Part shown: in pieces, positions 1 to 11,215 of the stretch
Numbering within the stretch: position 1 is the first letter of the stretch
Layout: every line of letters starts with the position of its first letter
NCBI RefSeq assembly: GCF_964340395.1
Contig: NC_135566.1
Coordinates: 11,162,501 to 11,226,500, forward strand
Length of the DNA stretch: 64,000 nt
Reading direction: 5' to 3'
From: Glandiceps talaboti
Taxonomy: Eukaryota > Hemichordata > Enteropneusta > Spengelidae
The notes under the pieces: model-generated
Databases searched by the model: none
Told to the model about the DNA's origin: nothing
Seen by the model: only the letters and a program-made list of their open reading frames with translations
Made by a program: the position numbers and the translations under genes

Positions 1-685
1 ATGTGCCTGGATATATGGTGAACCAGGCAACCAATATTTCGAAACTGACTACCTTTAACTTTCATTAGGATTACATTTAGACTGGTTATTGTGACATATA
101 ATGTCATACTATGCTGTTGATGTCCATCCATCTAACCCATCACTTATATATGTTCTGTAATTCAAGTCATTATCTTGTTTCTCCCCTGTGAACATAGCTT
201 TCGACGTTTATAAAGTCACACATGTCAACACATTGTTCATCTCACTTTATCCATGAAGCCATATCGCAGGGTCCCTCGTAATCTTTGCATTCCCTGTATC
301 TTTTTATCCAGTTTGTCCCATACGCATGATTGACACCCATTCCAAATACCAGGTTTCCTTTGTTTGTATTCCATTTATGCTTCTCAATCGATTAACAACT
401 AAAATATGATGTTCTGACGTCTTACAGTTTTAACGGTAGAGGTCTGTACCTGTTTATTGTTCCCGGCTTTCACATAACAGGGAAATGCACAGCAGCAGTT
501 GAGTCACCCAGGGATTGCAAAGATTGAGAAATCAGTGATACGATCAGACACGGATCTTCTAAAGTATAAATACAATTATCGCATCTGTAGCGATGTCTTG
601 AAATGCTATTATGCTGACGTTTTCTTTAATATAACGTTAGCTGAAATTTCAGGAAAAGATCTCGAAATTGAATCAGTTCCAATTA
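1..685. other. 3' flank of the GPCR gene, no other gene seen
   Basis: No convincing coding sequence. On the minus strand this is the region downstream of the GPCR stop. An AATAAA hexamer (TTTATT on the plus strand, about 453-458) lies roughly 230 bases past the stop and could serve as its polyadenylation signal. The short plus-strand reading frame near 499-753 overlaps the antisense of the GPCR and has no recognisable motif. Confidence 0.5.
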
Positions 686-1891
686 TCAACGATATAACCC
701 AACCATCTTGGCATCTTTTCTCGAATCCGCACCTGCGCTGTCCAATCTTGTAGAACCGGTTCCGCATGATAAGTTATCAGGTGTTCCCGGAGGGAAGATT
801 TGTTCTTCGTAATCTTGTGGCATCGGTGGGACTTGTATCACAGGCCCGAGTGTTACAGTGCTATTCGGGTGTATCCGAGTCTGGGGTGGAAATGTCGACT
901 TCAAATCTTGCATTGCAAAGCTCACACTAAAATCAGTGTCTACAGCGTTAACGTCTCTGGTCTTGTGATCAGTGAAGACTTCGCACCTAAATAAAGGTCC
1001 AAGCAGTTTACGGAAAGTATATCGAAATTCTTTGTTGCTAAAAGCATAAAATATTGGATTCATGGCTGAATTGCTATGCGAAAGGATGATAGTGGCTAGC
1101 AACAGAGGATAAGGCACAGTGCAGTCTTTGCAGAGTAAAGTCACGGTATTCAATATATGCAATGGAAGCCATGATATAGCAAATAGAACCATAATGACAG
1201 CTAGCGATTTAGCCGTTTTCACTTCTTTGGCTGTAAACACAGATAAATGTTTGGCAGCGGCATCTTGCTGGTTTGCGTACGTCTCTTTCAATTTACGCAT
1301 TTGACTCCTCACCGCTCGAAATATGCGAATGTATAATAAGATCATTAAAACAAGCGGAGTTAAAACACATATGAAGAAATTAAAATATACCATATATTTC
1401 ATATCAATCACTTCCACGAAGTAACACCGAGGGGCGACTGGGGGCCCTAAATTCCAACCCATGACTGGAATAAGTCCGATGAAGAAAGCGAAAAACCAAG
1501 TTGCAACGATTATGACGATACAACGTTTCGTCGTCAGCAGACGACGATATTTAATCGGTGCATTGATAGCAAAGAATCGGTCGACGGCTATAGCCAGTAG
1601 ACTGAAGATAGAACTTTGGGTCATAATTATGATAAAACTGTTTAACAGTAAACACGAATAAAAGTGTCCTGGCAGGCCGATACTTGTAACCATGGCGAAG
1701 GGGATAGCGAAAAGTCCGACGCAGAGATCAGCTACAGCGAGTGATACTATAAAATAGTTGGTAACACACCGTAAATGCTTGTTACGATAAACCGCCCAAC
1801 ACACCAGAACATTTCCTATGATGGCAGCGATAGCTATCGGAATCTCCACTGCCAGATTGACGTAGAATTCTGTCGAATAACTAGTCGCCAT
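686..1891 (-). CDS. Adenosine-receptor-like class A (rhodopsin-family) GPCR
   Basis: An uninterrupted 401-residue reading frame with seven hydrophobic segments. Visible landmarks: TM1 GNV; LAVAD in TM2 (Asp about 55); Cys80 and Cys156 for the TM3-ECL2 disulfide; DRF in place of DRY at 104-106; SWLPLH in TM6 (about 240-245); SHSNSAMNPIFYAF in TM7 (about 271-284). TM6-TM7 resembles vertebrate adenosine A2 receptors. An Asn in the 6.55 position (about 248) and the Ser-His pair of TM7 (271-272), which contact adenosine in A2A, are both present. ECL2 keeps the aromatic Phe after the Cys (CYFVE), but the adjacent Glu of the A2A family is Val, with Glu one place later. Expected role: plasma-membrane nucleoside receptor signalling through G proteins. 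The gene lacks the intron typical of vertebrate adenosine receptor genes. The start is the Met immediately before TM1. Another aminergic or orphan class A receptor is possible but less likely. Confidence 0.88.
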   Translation of the reverse strand: MATSYSTEFYVNLAVEIPIAIAAIIGNVLVCWAVYRNKHLRCVTNYFIVSLAVADLCVGLFAIPFAMVTSIGLPGHFYSCLLLNSFIIIMTQSSIFSLLAIAVDRFFAINAPIKYRRLLTTKRCIVIIVATWFFAFFIGLIPVMGWNLGPPVAPRCYFVEVIDMKYMVYFNFFICVLTPLVLMILLYIRIFRAVRSQMRKLKETYANQQDAAAKHLSVFTAKEVKTAKSLAVIMVLFAISWLPLHILNTVTLLCKDCTVPYPLLLATIILSHSNSAMNPIFYAFSNKEFRYTFRKLLGPLFRCEVFTDHKTRDVNAVDTDFSVSFAMQDLKSTFPPQTRIHPNSTVTLGPVIQVPPMPQDYEEQIFPPGTPDNLSCGTGSTRLDSAGADSRKDAKMVGLYR

Positions 1892-3690
1892 GATGATGTC
1901 GATGATGAAACGGCTATTTATCCAAGCCCCTTGTACACTTTTGATGCGAAAATATCCTGATTGACTGGTGGGGGGGGGGGGGTATTCAGTGGATTGTTTT
2001 CTGTATAACGCAGCACATGTGATGAAAATGTGAAGAGAAAACCTTCAAATACAATCCTTTCGATGGGCAATCATTCCAGTGACTTAAGTTTTGATGTTAA
2101 CTCTGACAGTCACACTGTCAAGGTCTTTACATTGCTGTTATTCGTCAGAACAGATATATCCATCAATTACTATCACGACATGTTATGGATGAATAAAAAA
2201 AAACTCAATCTATTTCCACTGGCTTTGGTAACTGGTACAATGTGACATCATAACTAACAACAATCTGTATTCCACTCGACGTGTGTTCACTTCCTTTACT
2301 CCGTGGAAAGGCTCTGGAAAAAAAAGAGTATCATTTAAAGTAGTTATCTCAACAGTGAAACTAATAAATAGGTATTCAATCCGGGGCACGTACACGATTC
2401 ACAGACATGCATTGAACGTACGTCACATAATGCTAAATTTGAAAGACCTGAGAGTAGCGATATTATTAGACAGAGCGCAAAAATTACAAACGTCACAAAA
2501 TTGTCCGATAGTGATTTTTTCTTCAAATAAAATGATCTATGTTAATGTCGTCATCATAGTAATTGGAAGTGAGGCATATTAAACAATTACCAAGTGTTGT
2601 GATAACTGGTGCTACTAGAATTGCAGGTACTACGATACTTGAAAATCTATTCCAATGAAAATGAATTTTGACACTCGGTAAAACGTTGCATGAATAGTGA
2701 TAGTAATCACAGTCTGTGATATAGGAATGGCCTGTGCATTTTATTAGTGTATACCATTGAAAATACACTACTTTCATCCCACCACTTCACACATATAGCA
2801 TACAAATGCAAATGCCTCGATAAATCCTATATATGGTTGTAACATCTGTACAAATAAATCGAAATGAGAAGCCACAACATTGGAGACAAATTACTTACTT
2901 TCAGCGTTAAGTACATTTTTGAGCAGAATCGACAGTAGCTAGTTTTCTCGCCGATGCTTTCAGAAGCTTCTAGTGCAGATAAAAGTGAATCATGCAGACT
3001 ACTAGTATACTGTTGTCATGACAACACCGGAAGTCCTGTTTTCTTCCGCTGCTAATTTGTTAGACAATACCCAATCCCGTAGAAGGGCGATGACAAGCTT
3101 AATTCGCGTGCTTCACAATTCTACGGAAAAACAACAAATGTTCCACCTCAATAAAGGCAGTTATATTCACTCTGTTCGCCTGAAATCAAATTCCCCGGAT
3201 GTTGTTTTTCTCCTGCTGCGTTCATGTGATGACGTCATGTGTTAGATCTTTCCACTCAGCTTTACAAAGAGTTATCTAGCTCGCAGATTTCAATAAGTTC
3301 TCGTTTCCCAAGTAAAAGTAATGAAATGATACGATTTTCATGCGCGAGTTGGTCATTTTTTTTAGAACCTGATTAAAAATGAAGTCTATGCGTGAAGTTG
3401 TATGGAAGCTATACGTCGTGCCAAGAATGAAATCACAACGAACTATAGTAGTAGATAATACCAGAGTGGAGGTCAATGATAATATGTGTTTTATTCATAA
3501 ATGCACAGTACTTTAATGCTGTTGTAATGTGACCATATGGTACTGCAAGAACATTTTTACTCGTTCGAATGCGTCAAAATGCACTTTGTGTCGTAACTGT
3601 ACTAGTACAATGGCATGGCCCGGCGTACATGTTGGCTTAAGCTGACATTGGACCTTCTCAGTGTACAATTTCAAGCCCTGTGTTGACTGT
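1892..3690. other. Intergenic, no gene seen
   Basis: Upstream of the GPCR. It holds a G homopolymer near 1971-1982 and otherwise unique AT-rich sequence. The short reading frames here (60-100 codons) show no domain, no splice-supported continuation and no family resemblance, so none is called. Confidence 0.5.
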
Positions 3691-3693
3691 CGT

Positions 3694-3776
3694 ATGTATG
3701 TATGTATGTTTGTATGTATGTATGTATGTATGTATGTATGTATGTATGTATGTATGTATGTATGTGCGTGTGTGTG

Positions 3777-3828
<52 letters not shown>

Positions 3829-3935
3829 TGTGTGTGTGTGTGTGTGCGTACGTATGTGCTTACATGCATGCACGCACGAACTTATGCACGGATGGATAGA
3901 TAGGTAGATGGATTTGTGCGTGCGTGCGTGCGTGC
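3694..3935. repeat. (GTAT)n / (TG)n / (CGTG)n compound microsatellite
   Basis: Runs of TATG tetramers (about 3694-3764), then TG dinucleotides, GTGC tetramers and TG again, with a short GTGC tail to about 3935. The overlapping 65-157-residue reading frames on both strands (MYVC..., HTHTHAR...) are translations of this repeat and are not genes. Confidence 0.95.
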
Positions 3936-4080
3936 GTGTTTGTGTTGCATGGATGAATACACTTTCGTTCTCTCATATCTGCCTTATATCTCTCTCCCAC
4001 TCTTTGTCCTCTCCCCCTCCACATTTTCTCTGTGTCTCTCATATTGTTTCTTTCTTTTTCTGTGTACCCCGGATATCTCC

Positions 4081-4274
<194 letters not shown>

Positions 4275-5665
4275 AATTTGCCACCGTGTCCATGTACCTC
4301 TTCCTGTTCATATTTTGTTGATGTTTGAAACAAGTTTTACAACATTGCTGACAATAAAACGCGTAATAAAAAGTGACAGTTCGTTGTAAAGTACCTGACT
4401 GACCTGTTTAGCTATTCATAGCAACCAGTATTATTTACTTGAATTTACCGCTGAGATCACACTATAGAAAACTTGATTGTATATGTTACATAGTGACGAT
4501 CATCGTGATTAACTTTACACAAAAAGTAAAGTAGTGACTCTGTAATCTGTTTAGTTGAAACAAGTTAATTTTGACTCGACACCCTGTGTATACAAGGTTA
4601 CGTAACCATTCTATAATAACTATTAACATCCAAAATATAATATATACCCACAGGGTAAATATTGAAACGACCTTGGTGTTAGTAATGGATCCATTTGAGT
4701 TGCTCTTTATTTATTTATCAAACTGTTGAATCTTAAATACTGTAACAATACCCAAGGGCACTAATGTAAATCCTACGTCAGAACTCAAGGTGTAAGTCAA
4801 GTGTATTAAATAAGATCAAAGGCATATACACTCGGAACTTCGTGACCAGATTCTGCAAACAACGCATAGTATCAAACAGCGCATGTACACTAAATGTATG
4901 ACGACAGATGAAGTCGAGGGTGTGTTATAGACACACAGCAGGTTAAGTCACGACTCGGGGAAAAACGTCACATTGGAATAGCCTTCACTCCAAGACTAGA
5001 GAGATAAACATCACGTTATATCCTCCAAAAGTTGTCTTGTAAAAAGAAACATTTAACACTCTCTAGTGAAAGTACATTTTGAGGCAGCTTCTTACGTATT
5101 ATTCACAACGTAGTGGAAGAAACCTTTCTCCGGGGAGAAGTTAGCGTCTAAAGTAGAGGGCTTTTAGGAGTGCAGTGTCACGACATTCGGATTATGGATA
5201 TTTTTCTCTGTTAGGGTAGCAATGCATGTATAGAAACTATGACAAATCAATCAATCATATGTTATATGGTAATGTGGTGTACATTGTAGCTTCTGGAGTC
5301 TTGTGTCTTGAATGATGACCTGTGTTGACCTTCAAAATGCTACAACGATAGTAATATTTAACAATTATACCAATTATCTATTAATTTGTTTTATTTACCT
5401 CGATACATAAATTGCTGAAAACTAGCCATGGTCCAAATATTATGACAGCCATGTTGGGATATGAATCATACAGCTGGTGTCATGACAACTGGTAAATGGC
5501 GAGCATTTTACGTGCGGTGTTTACCATTCTACATATTGCCCTACGGAATACTATGAACTGTCCATGACTTTAAACATGTATATGTCTCTATGAATTAAAT
5601 GACTCCATTTTCTGTGACTTTATTGCGAAGCTTCTCGATGTAATGACGTATAACTAACACATTCC
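4275..5665. other. Intergenic, no gene seen
   Basis: AT-rich unique sequence. No reading frame, RNA gene or clear repeat was recognised. Confidence 0.5.
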
Positions 5666-6071
5666 TTAAAGTGGCTCTATGGATGTGAATTGGGTACTAT
5701 TCACTTTGGATTTTTAATTTATAGAACAACTTATATGTTTTGCTAAAAAAATACAATGTGAAATAACAACATATGCCAAGTCCTTGTTTGTAACTCAATA
5801 AATTGCAAAAAAGTGTACAAAGTTTGTTATTGTACGTATAATAACAAACATTTTACACATTTTTTAATGTTTTGAAATTTAATATTGAGTTACAAACAAG
5901 GACTTGGCATATGTTATTTTACATTGTTTTTTTCTCGTAGAAAAATATATTAAAGTTGTTCTATAAATTAAACAATCCAAAATAAATAGCACCCAATTCT
6001 CATTCATATGGCCACAGACAAAGTTTTAGATAAGTAAGAAACTTTCTTACTTGTCTGTGATATGGCCACTT
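5666..6071. mobile_element. Hairpin MITE, TTAA-type ends (copy 1)
   Basis: A long imperfect inverted repeat. The left arm begins TTAA-AGTGGCTCTATGG and contains CAAGTCCTTGTTTGTAACTC near 5777-5796. The right arm carries the reverse complement near 5885-5905, and ATATGGCCAC ends occur at about 6006-6015 and again at 6060-6069. A small inner palindrome lies around 5820-5850, and a second short hairpin (ACAGACAA...TTGTCTGT, about 6014-6058) follows. No internal coding capacity, so non-autonomous. A relative lies at 35236-35532. The TTAA at the left edge suggests a piggyBac- or Kolobok-type mobiliser; that assignment is inference. Confidence 0.8.
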
Positions 6072-6525
6072 TGTATTTAGGCTAAAATGTACTATAAGGG
6101 AGCCTTCAGTAATTACATGGGGGGGGGCACTTTAATAAAAACAAAATGACACCGAGAACCATAAAGACTATGTCCTTTAAATTAAAACGACGTGTAAACT
6201 AAAAATAAGATCACAATTCACCTGTGAAATAACCCATCATCTTTATCATCGTTGTCTCTCGGGCTTTCCTGCATGCTGTAGGCTGTAAAGATCTGTAAAA
6301 GTACTATGTGTATGAATGAACCACCGATCTCAATCTATCGAGTGACGTGATCATCTGTCACCGATGTATTGACTTCTATGATTGTACTGTCAAGTGCTTA
6401 TTACTCAGTCTATTTATAACGAAAATTGCTTTTTGGAACTGCCCCCACAATGACGCCTTTCTGACATTTCTGTTTGCAAAGCACTGGGTCACAGATGCAG
6501 TGTTAAATTACATCATACTGACGTA

Positions 6526-6526
<1 letters not shown>
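6072..6526. other. Intergenic, no gene seen
   Basis: Unique sequence with a G homopolymer near 6120. Nothing coding is supported. Confidence 0.45.
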
Positions 6527-6556
<30 letters not shown>

Positions 6557-6643
6557 ATGTATGTATGTATGTATGTGTGTGTGTATGTGTGTGTGTGTAT
6601 GTATGTATTTATGTATGTATGTATGTATGTATGTATGTATGTA
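6527..6643. repeat. (TG)n / (GTAT)n microsatellite
   Basis: Alternating TG and TATG runs. The 131-residue and 63-residue frames that cross it are low-complexity artefacts. Confidence 0.92.
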
Positions 6644-6649
6644 TCTGTA

Positions 6650-8800
6650 CTGTGTGGGCTGGGGGTGCGCAACCGGCGCGTGTATTTGAATTTGAATTTG
6701 AATCTAACAATCTATATTGATCTTAGTGTGCGTGGTTTATAATACCAGGAATGAGTTTACTTATACCATAATGGAAAATGTAAATAGTAGTTAAATGAGG
6801 CGGACAATGACTGAAAAGATGAAGTTATCTGAGGCATCAGCCATTTACTGGTAATTGGGTAGGTTTCCAGCTTTCCAGAATGGCGGCAAATGTACTGTGC
6901 TGCATGTATAACAAACTAGTAAAATTATAATGTATTAGATGCGTGTCACGTGGTGTTTGGGGTCCATTAGGATCAAAATGGAAAGAAATTGAATATCATA
7001 AAGAGTGACACCCCAGAGAAAAAGACCAATTTGTGAATTTTAACGAAAGTCTGACCCAATCGGCCTAATTGAATTTAGAAACCATACAATATATAGTAGC
7101 TTTCGTGACCTCAACGCGTACGGTTGTCGAACTCCAATATAATGGAAGCTAGCTCAGAAGTCTTGGCACTAGTATTACGTGCCATTCCTCACAAGTAATT
7201 TGCAGTCTTTTGTTACTTTTATCGCCGTCAAAATAGGTAAGCATCTCAAAGAGCAAAGAGCGACACTAGTTACCAATGTAAACGCTTTGAACTCAATTCC
7301 CTTGAGATAATAGATCTGGTTTGGTGTCAGAGAAGTCAATTTTCAGATGTTGTGTTCAGATGTATTTCGTCGGTTTTCAAACTCTTAAAATCAGTTGCTA
7401 GCGACACTAATTACTGAAGTGATTACACAGTTGTCGCGTCAGAGTCGCATCGGTACACCAATCAACGTAAATACGTCTCTAACCTAGAATTCGTGGCGAT
7501 TGTAAAGTATTATTCCATTTATCTAATAACTCATTTACACATTCTGATCACGTCCCATAGCGTGTATTCCGATTAAAAGGCATTTCTTAGAAGCGCTATT
7601 AAAACGCAATTTTAGAAGCCGCGATTAATTTCACTGATAATAGTTTCCATTCAAAGAGAGCAAAATCCTGTTGTCGTGACGTAACAAACTGACTATAGTC
7701 TGTGCAGATATACCATCATGCTTAAATAGTGTCATAACCTTTGATAGTTTGATAGTTGACCCCGAAAATTAATCCACAGGTATGTAAAATGTAACAGCTT
7801 GAGAAGATTACATTTAATATTTTGTAATGATTTGTCAGTCAAATAAAATCAAAAGGGTTGACATAGTGACACGTGTCTTTTGTATACGGTTATTTCATTA
7901 TTTCACTACCTGGGAGACGAACCTTTAAATCGTCGTTTTTCCCACAATTTCAACGACGTTTTCGTCCTTCCATTCTCTAAAGAAAATTACTTCTCCATAC
8001 ATCAGTGATTTCGCACCGAATGCGTAGCCTAAAGTGTCATGTTTATCCAAGTGATAAAATTGCTGATTGATTTTAATTGAACATAACAAAAAAAATTAGA
8101 AATTATGTGACAAGGGTATGTAACCTATGTGAACAACACAGCGGGTATGTGTTTTATAATCCTACGTCTAATTTGATCGTCATGTGTTGTCGTCTTTGTT
8201 GATGATTCGGTAAAACCATAGCGACGAGAGTAAATAAATATAAGACAGACACCAACGCCCTTTATTCATCATCAATGCGCTTATCTCAGTATCAAAGACC
8301 AACGGGAACAACAGTAAAGGGAATAAAAATTCATTTACACAAACCCTGAGGCAAATGACCTCCCTGTAATATAACAATTTAATATTGGCAAATACAGCAT
8401 ATAGACCTGAAGTAGACTGGAGCGAAGCATTACATGTATATAGTATGGTAGAAATAATTCCACAGTTAGCAACAGCGCGACTACATTGTTTGGGCAATGA
8501 TTTAAGAGGTGTAAACGCTCCTAATATTGTATAATTGCCCGTGATAACTGTTTATCACATCTCAATTTCAATCCTGATCCGAACTGGTACTTCAAGGATT
8601 GTTATTTACACAACACATTATCCCGTATTTACAACAATTACTTTAGTTATTTCTTAATAGTGACAATAATTGAAGCGTAAATCGTAATATGACGTCAGAC
8701 ATAACGTTTAATCTCGACCATATTGTTGCATAATAAGATATTGATGACGTCTTGCATACCCACATCCGCTCTCTACAGAAGGAAAGATGACATCAGAACT
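6650..8800. other. Intergenic, no gene seen
   Basis: About 2.1 kb of AT-rich sequence with no recognised gene or repeat family. The 105-codon minus-strand frame at 8180-8497 has no domain, no splice context and ordinary random composition. Confidence 0.45.
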
Positions 8801-10023
8801 ATCTTAGTCAGTGTCTAGTACAGCGCACATACACATTACATGCTAAGTCAGTGTCTAGTACAGCGCACATACACATTACATACTAAGTCAGTGCCGAGTA
8901 CACTGCAGATACACATTACATGCTAAGCCAGTGTCTAGCACAGCGCACATACACGTTACATACTAAGTCAGTGTCCAGTACAGTGCACATACACGTTACA
9001 TACTAAGTCAGTGTCTAGTACAGTGCACATACACGTTACATACTAAGCCAGTGTCTAGCACAGCGCACATACACGTTACATACTAAGTCAGTGTCCAGTA
9101 CAGTGCACATACACGTTACATACTAAGTCAGTGTCTAGTACAGTGCACATACATGTTACATACTAAGCCAGTGTCTAGCACAGCGCACATACACGTTACA
9201 TACTAAGTCAGTGTCCAGTACAGTGCACATACACGTTACATACTAAGTCAGTGTCTAGTACAGTGCACATACATGTTACATACTAAGCCAGTGTCTAGCA
9301 CAGCGCACATACACGTTACATACTAAGTCAGTGTCCAGTACAGTGCACATACACGTTACATACTAAGTCAGTGTCTAGTACAGTGCACATACATGTTACA
9401 TACTAAGTCAGTGTCTAGCACAGCGCACATACACGTTACATACTAAGTCAGTGTCCAGTACAGTGCACATACACGTTACATACTAAGTCAGTGTCTAGTA
9501 CAGTGCACATACATGTTACATACTAAGTCAGTGTCTAGCACAGCGCACATACACGTTACATACTAAGCCAGTGTCTAGCACAGCGCACATACACGTTACA
9601 TACTAAGTCAGTGTCTAGCACAGCGCACATACATGTTACATACTAAGTCAGTGTCTAGCACAGCGCACATACACGTTACATACTAAGTCAGTGTCTAGCA
9701 CAGCGCACATACACGTTACATACTAAGCCAGTGTCTAGCACAGCGCACATACACGTTACATACTAAGTCAGTGTCCAGTACAGTGCACATACACGTTACA
9801 TACTAAGTCAGTGTCTAGTACAGTGCACATACATGTTACATACTAAGTCAGTGTCTAGCACAGCGCACATACACGTTACATACTAAGTCAGTGTCCAGTA
9901 CAGTGCACATACATGTTACATACTAAGTCAGTGTCTAGTACAGTACACATACATGTTACATGCTAAATCAGTGCCGAGTACAGTGCACATACACATTACA
10001 TGCTAAGTCAGTATTCAGTACAA

Positions 10024-10030
<7 letters not shown>
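8801..10030. repeat. Satellite: about 30 copies of a 40-bp unit with a 120-bp higher-order period
   Basis: Head-to-tail 40-bp units with no spacer, of the form TACTAAGTCAGTGTCTAGTA followed by CAGTGCACATACATGTTACA. Units fall into recurring variants that differ at a few positions (AAGTCA/AAGCCA, GTCTAG/GTCCAG, AGTACAGTG/AGCACAGCG, ACACGTT/ACATGTT). From about 8921 to 9540 the variants repeat in the order A-B-C, so consecutive 120-bp blocks are nearly identical. The last units (9961-10030) are more diverged and run into (TA)n. Nothing inside is coding. Confidence 0.96.

Positions 10031-10085
<55 letters not shown>
10026..10085. repeat. (TA)n microsatellite
   Basis: About 30 TA dinucleotides between the 40-bp satellite and the ribozyme-bearing palindrome. 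A shorter TA run lies on the far side of the palindrome, near 10305-10317. Confidence 0.95.
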
Positions 10086-10088
<3 letters not shown>

Positions 10089-10147
10089 GAAGTCAGTGGT
10101 AAAATTTGTCCGTAGTACAGTGCTCGATACGTCTGCACGCAGAGCGG

Positions 10148-10311
10148 AGTATATGTTGAGGGTAGAAGAAAATCGAGTCGGGTTCGTGAGTAAATCACTC
10201 GTCAGGAGATGTTGATGTACATCAACATCTCCTGACGAGTGATTTACTCACGAAACAGGCTTGTAGAGACGAAAAACCCGACTTGATTTTCTTCTACCCT
10301 CAACATATATA
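10148..10311. mobile_element. Inverted-repeat unit with 72-bp perfect palindrome, retroelement-like
   Basis: The centre, 10183-10254, is a perfect palindrome of two 36-bp arms (centre TGT|ACA at 10218/10219). Symmetry continues outward through GGTAGAAGAAAATC (about 10161-10174) and its complement (about 10283-10298) to the flanking ATATGTTGAG/CAACATAT. The right arm carries about 22 extra bases (about 10255-10276) that the left arm lacks. TA dinucleotides flank both sides. It looks like two head-to-head copies of one small element, the left one deleted for the extra segment. The right copy contains the hammerhead-like fold annotated separately. Confidence 0.85.
10226..10271 (+). ncRNA. Candidate type I hammerhead ribozyme with very short stem III
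   Basis: All conserved core elements occur in order. CUGACGA is at 10232-10238. Stem II GUGA (10239-10242) pairs with UCAC (10248-10251) around loop UUUAC. GAAA is at 10252-10255. Stem III is A10255-U10264, C10256-G10263 and A10257-U10262, with loop GGCU. The cleavage triplet GUA is at 10263-10265, with the scissile bond after A10265. Stem I is 10228-10231 pairing with 10266-10269 (UCUC:GAGA), then an A.C mismatch and a further C10226-G10271 pair. Minimal stem III hammerheads of this kind are known from Penelope-like elements and animal retrozymes. The inverted partner copy on the minus strand lacks stem III and the cleavage site. Activity is untested. Confidence 0.72.
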
Positions 10312-10319
10312 TATATACA

Positions 10320-11045
10320 TGTATATTACATACTATTACCACAAAGTTACTGACTATATCCCCGTAATATGCATTTCAGTTGTTAGAAGATCCAGACTGA
10401 TCATTTTATGGTGGCATGTTTTTAACAATCTCTTTTGTAAAGTTACCATACGTCTGGTATTTCAATCTCCAAATAACACCGTTAATTCCCTGGTGCACTT
10501 TCTAGACAAAAGAAAGAGTCATCCATGATTATTCTATTTTTCTCCCAAAGCCCCTCTTTATGATGAAAACCACGACATTCAGTCATACTCAATTATTAGT
10601 TTGCCGAGATTGCTTGTACTACGTACGTGTGCGAATTAATAATAACCAGATGGAGTTTCATTTACTTCAATCTTTTGATTGAAATACAAAATTATTATCA
10701 ATATGAAAGGTTAGCTACGTGACTAATATATAAAATCTAACCATTTTCATCTCTGTGCCGATAAGGGTTTATTTATATCATTGCAAAAAATGACACATGT
10801 CGATTTAGAATCATTGAGAATTTTAGGAATGCACTTTTTAAAGACGTTTTTGTTTAATATGATGGCCTATTGCTGACACTCAGACTTCTCGTTTTCGTCA
10901 CAGACTTTGTGGGATGTATTAAATGTCTACGTGGGATATCCTTTTGTGTCTCCTCGCCCACATACACAGATATGACGAATAGCTACGTTATACGAAGAAG
11001 CTAACAACAAATGACTAACGTACAAGCAATTGTATAGAGTATCGT
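10320..11045. other. Intergenic, no gene seen
   Basis: AT-rich sequence with no supported feature. Confidence 0.45.
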
Positions 11046-11049
11046 AATG

Positions 11050-11145
11050 TCCACCACCACCACCACCACCATCACCATCACCACCACCACCACCACCACC
11101 ACCACCACCATCATCGTCATCATCACCACCACCACCACCACCACC

Positions 11146-11200
<55 letters not shown>

Positions 11201-11215
11201 CCATCATCATCATAC
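11050..11215. repeat. (CCA)n / (ATC)n trinucleotide microsatellite
   Basis: CAC/ACC triplets (about 11050-11160), then ATC triplets to about 11213. The MMMVVV and TTTIII frames are repeat artefacts. Confidence 0.95.

Noticed and set aside
499-753. Small protein antisense to the GPCR 3' end
   Set aside because: A shadow frame overlapping the strongly supported GPCR. No family features.
8801-10030. CRISPR-like array
   Set aside because: Units are contiguous 40-mers with no variable spacers and no cas genes, and the window is animal DNA. It is a satellite.
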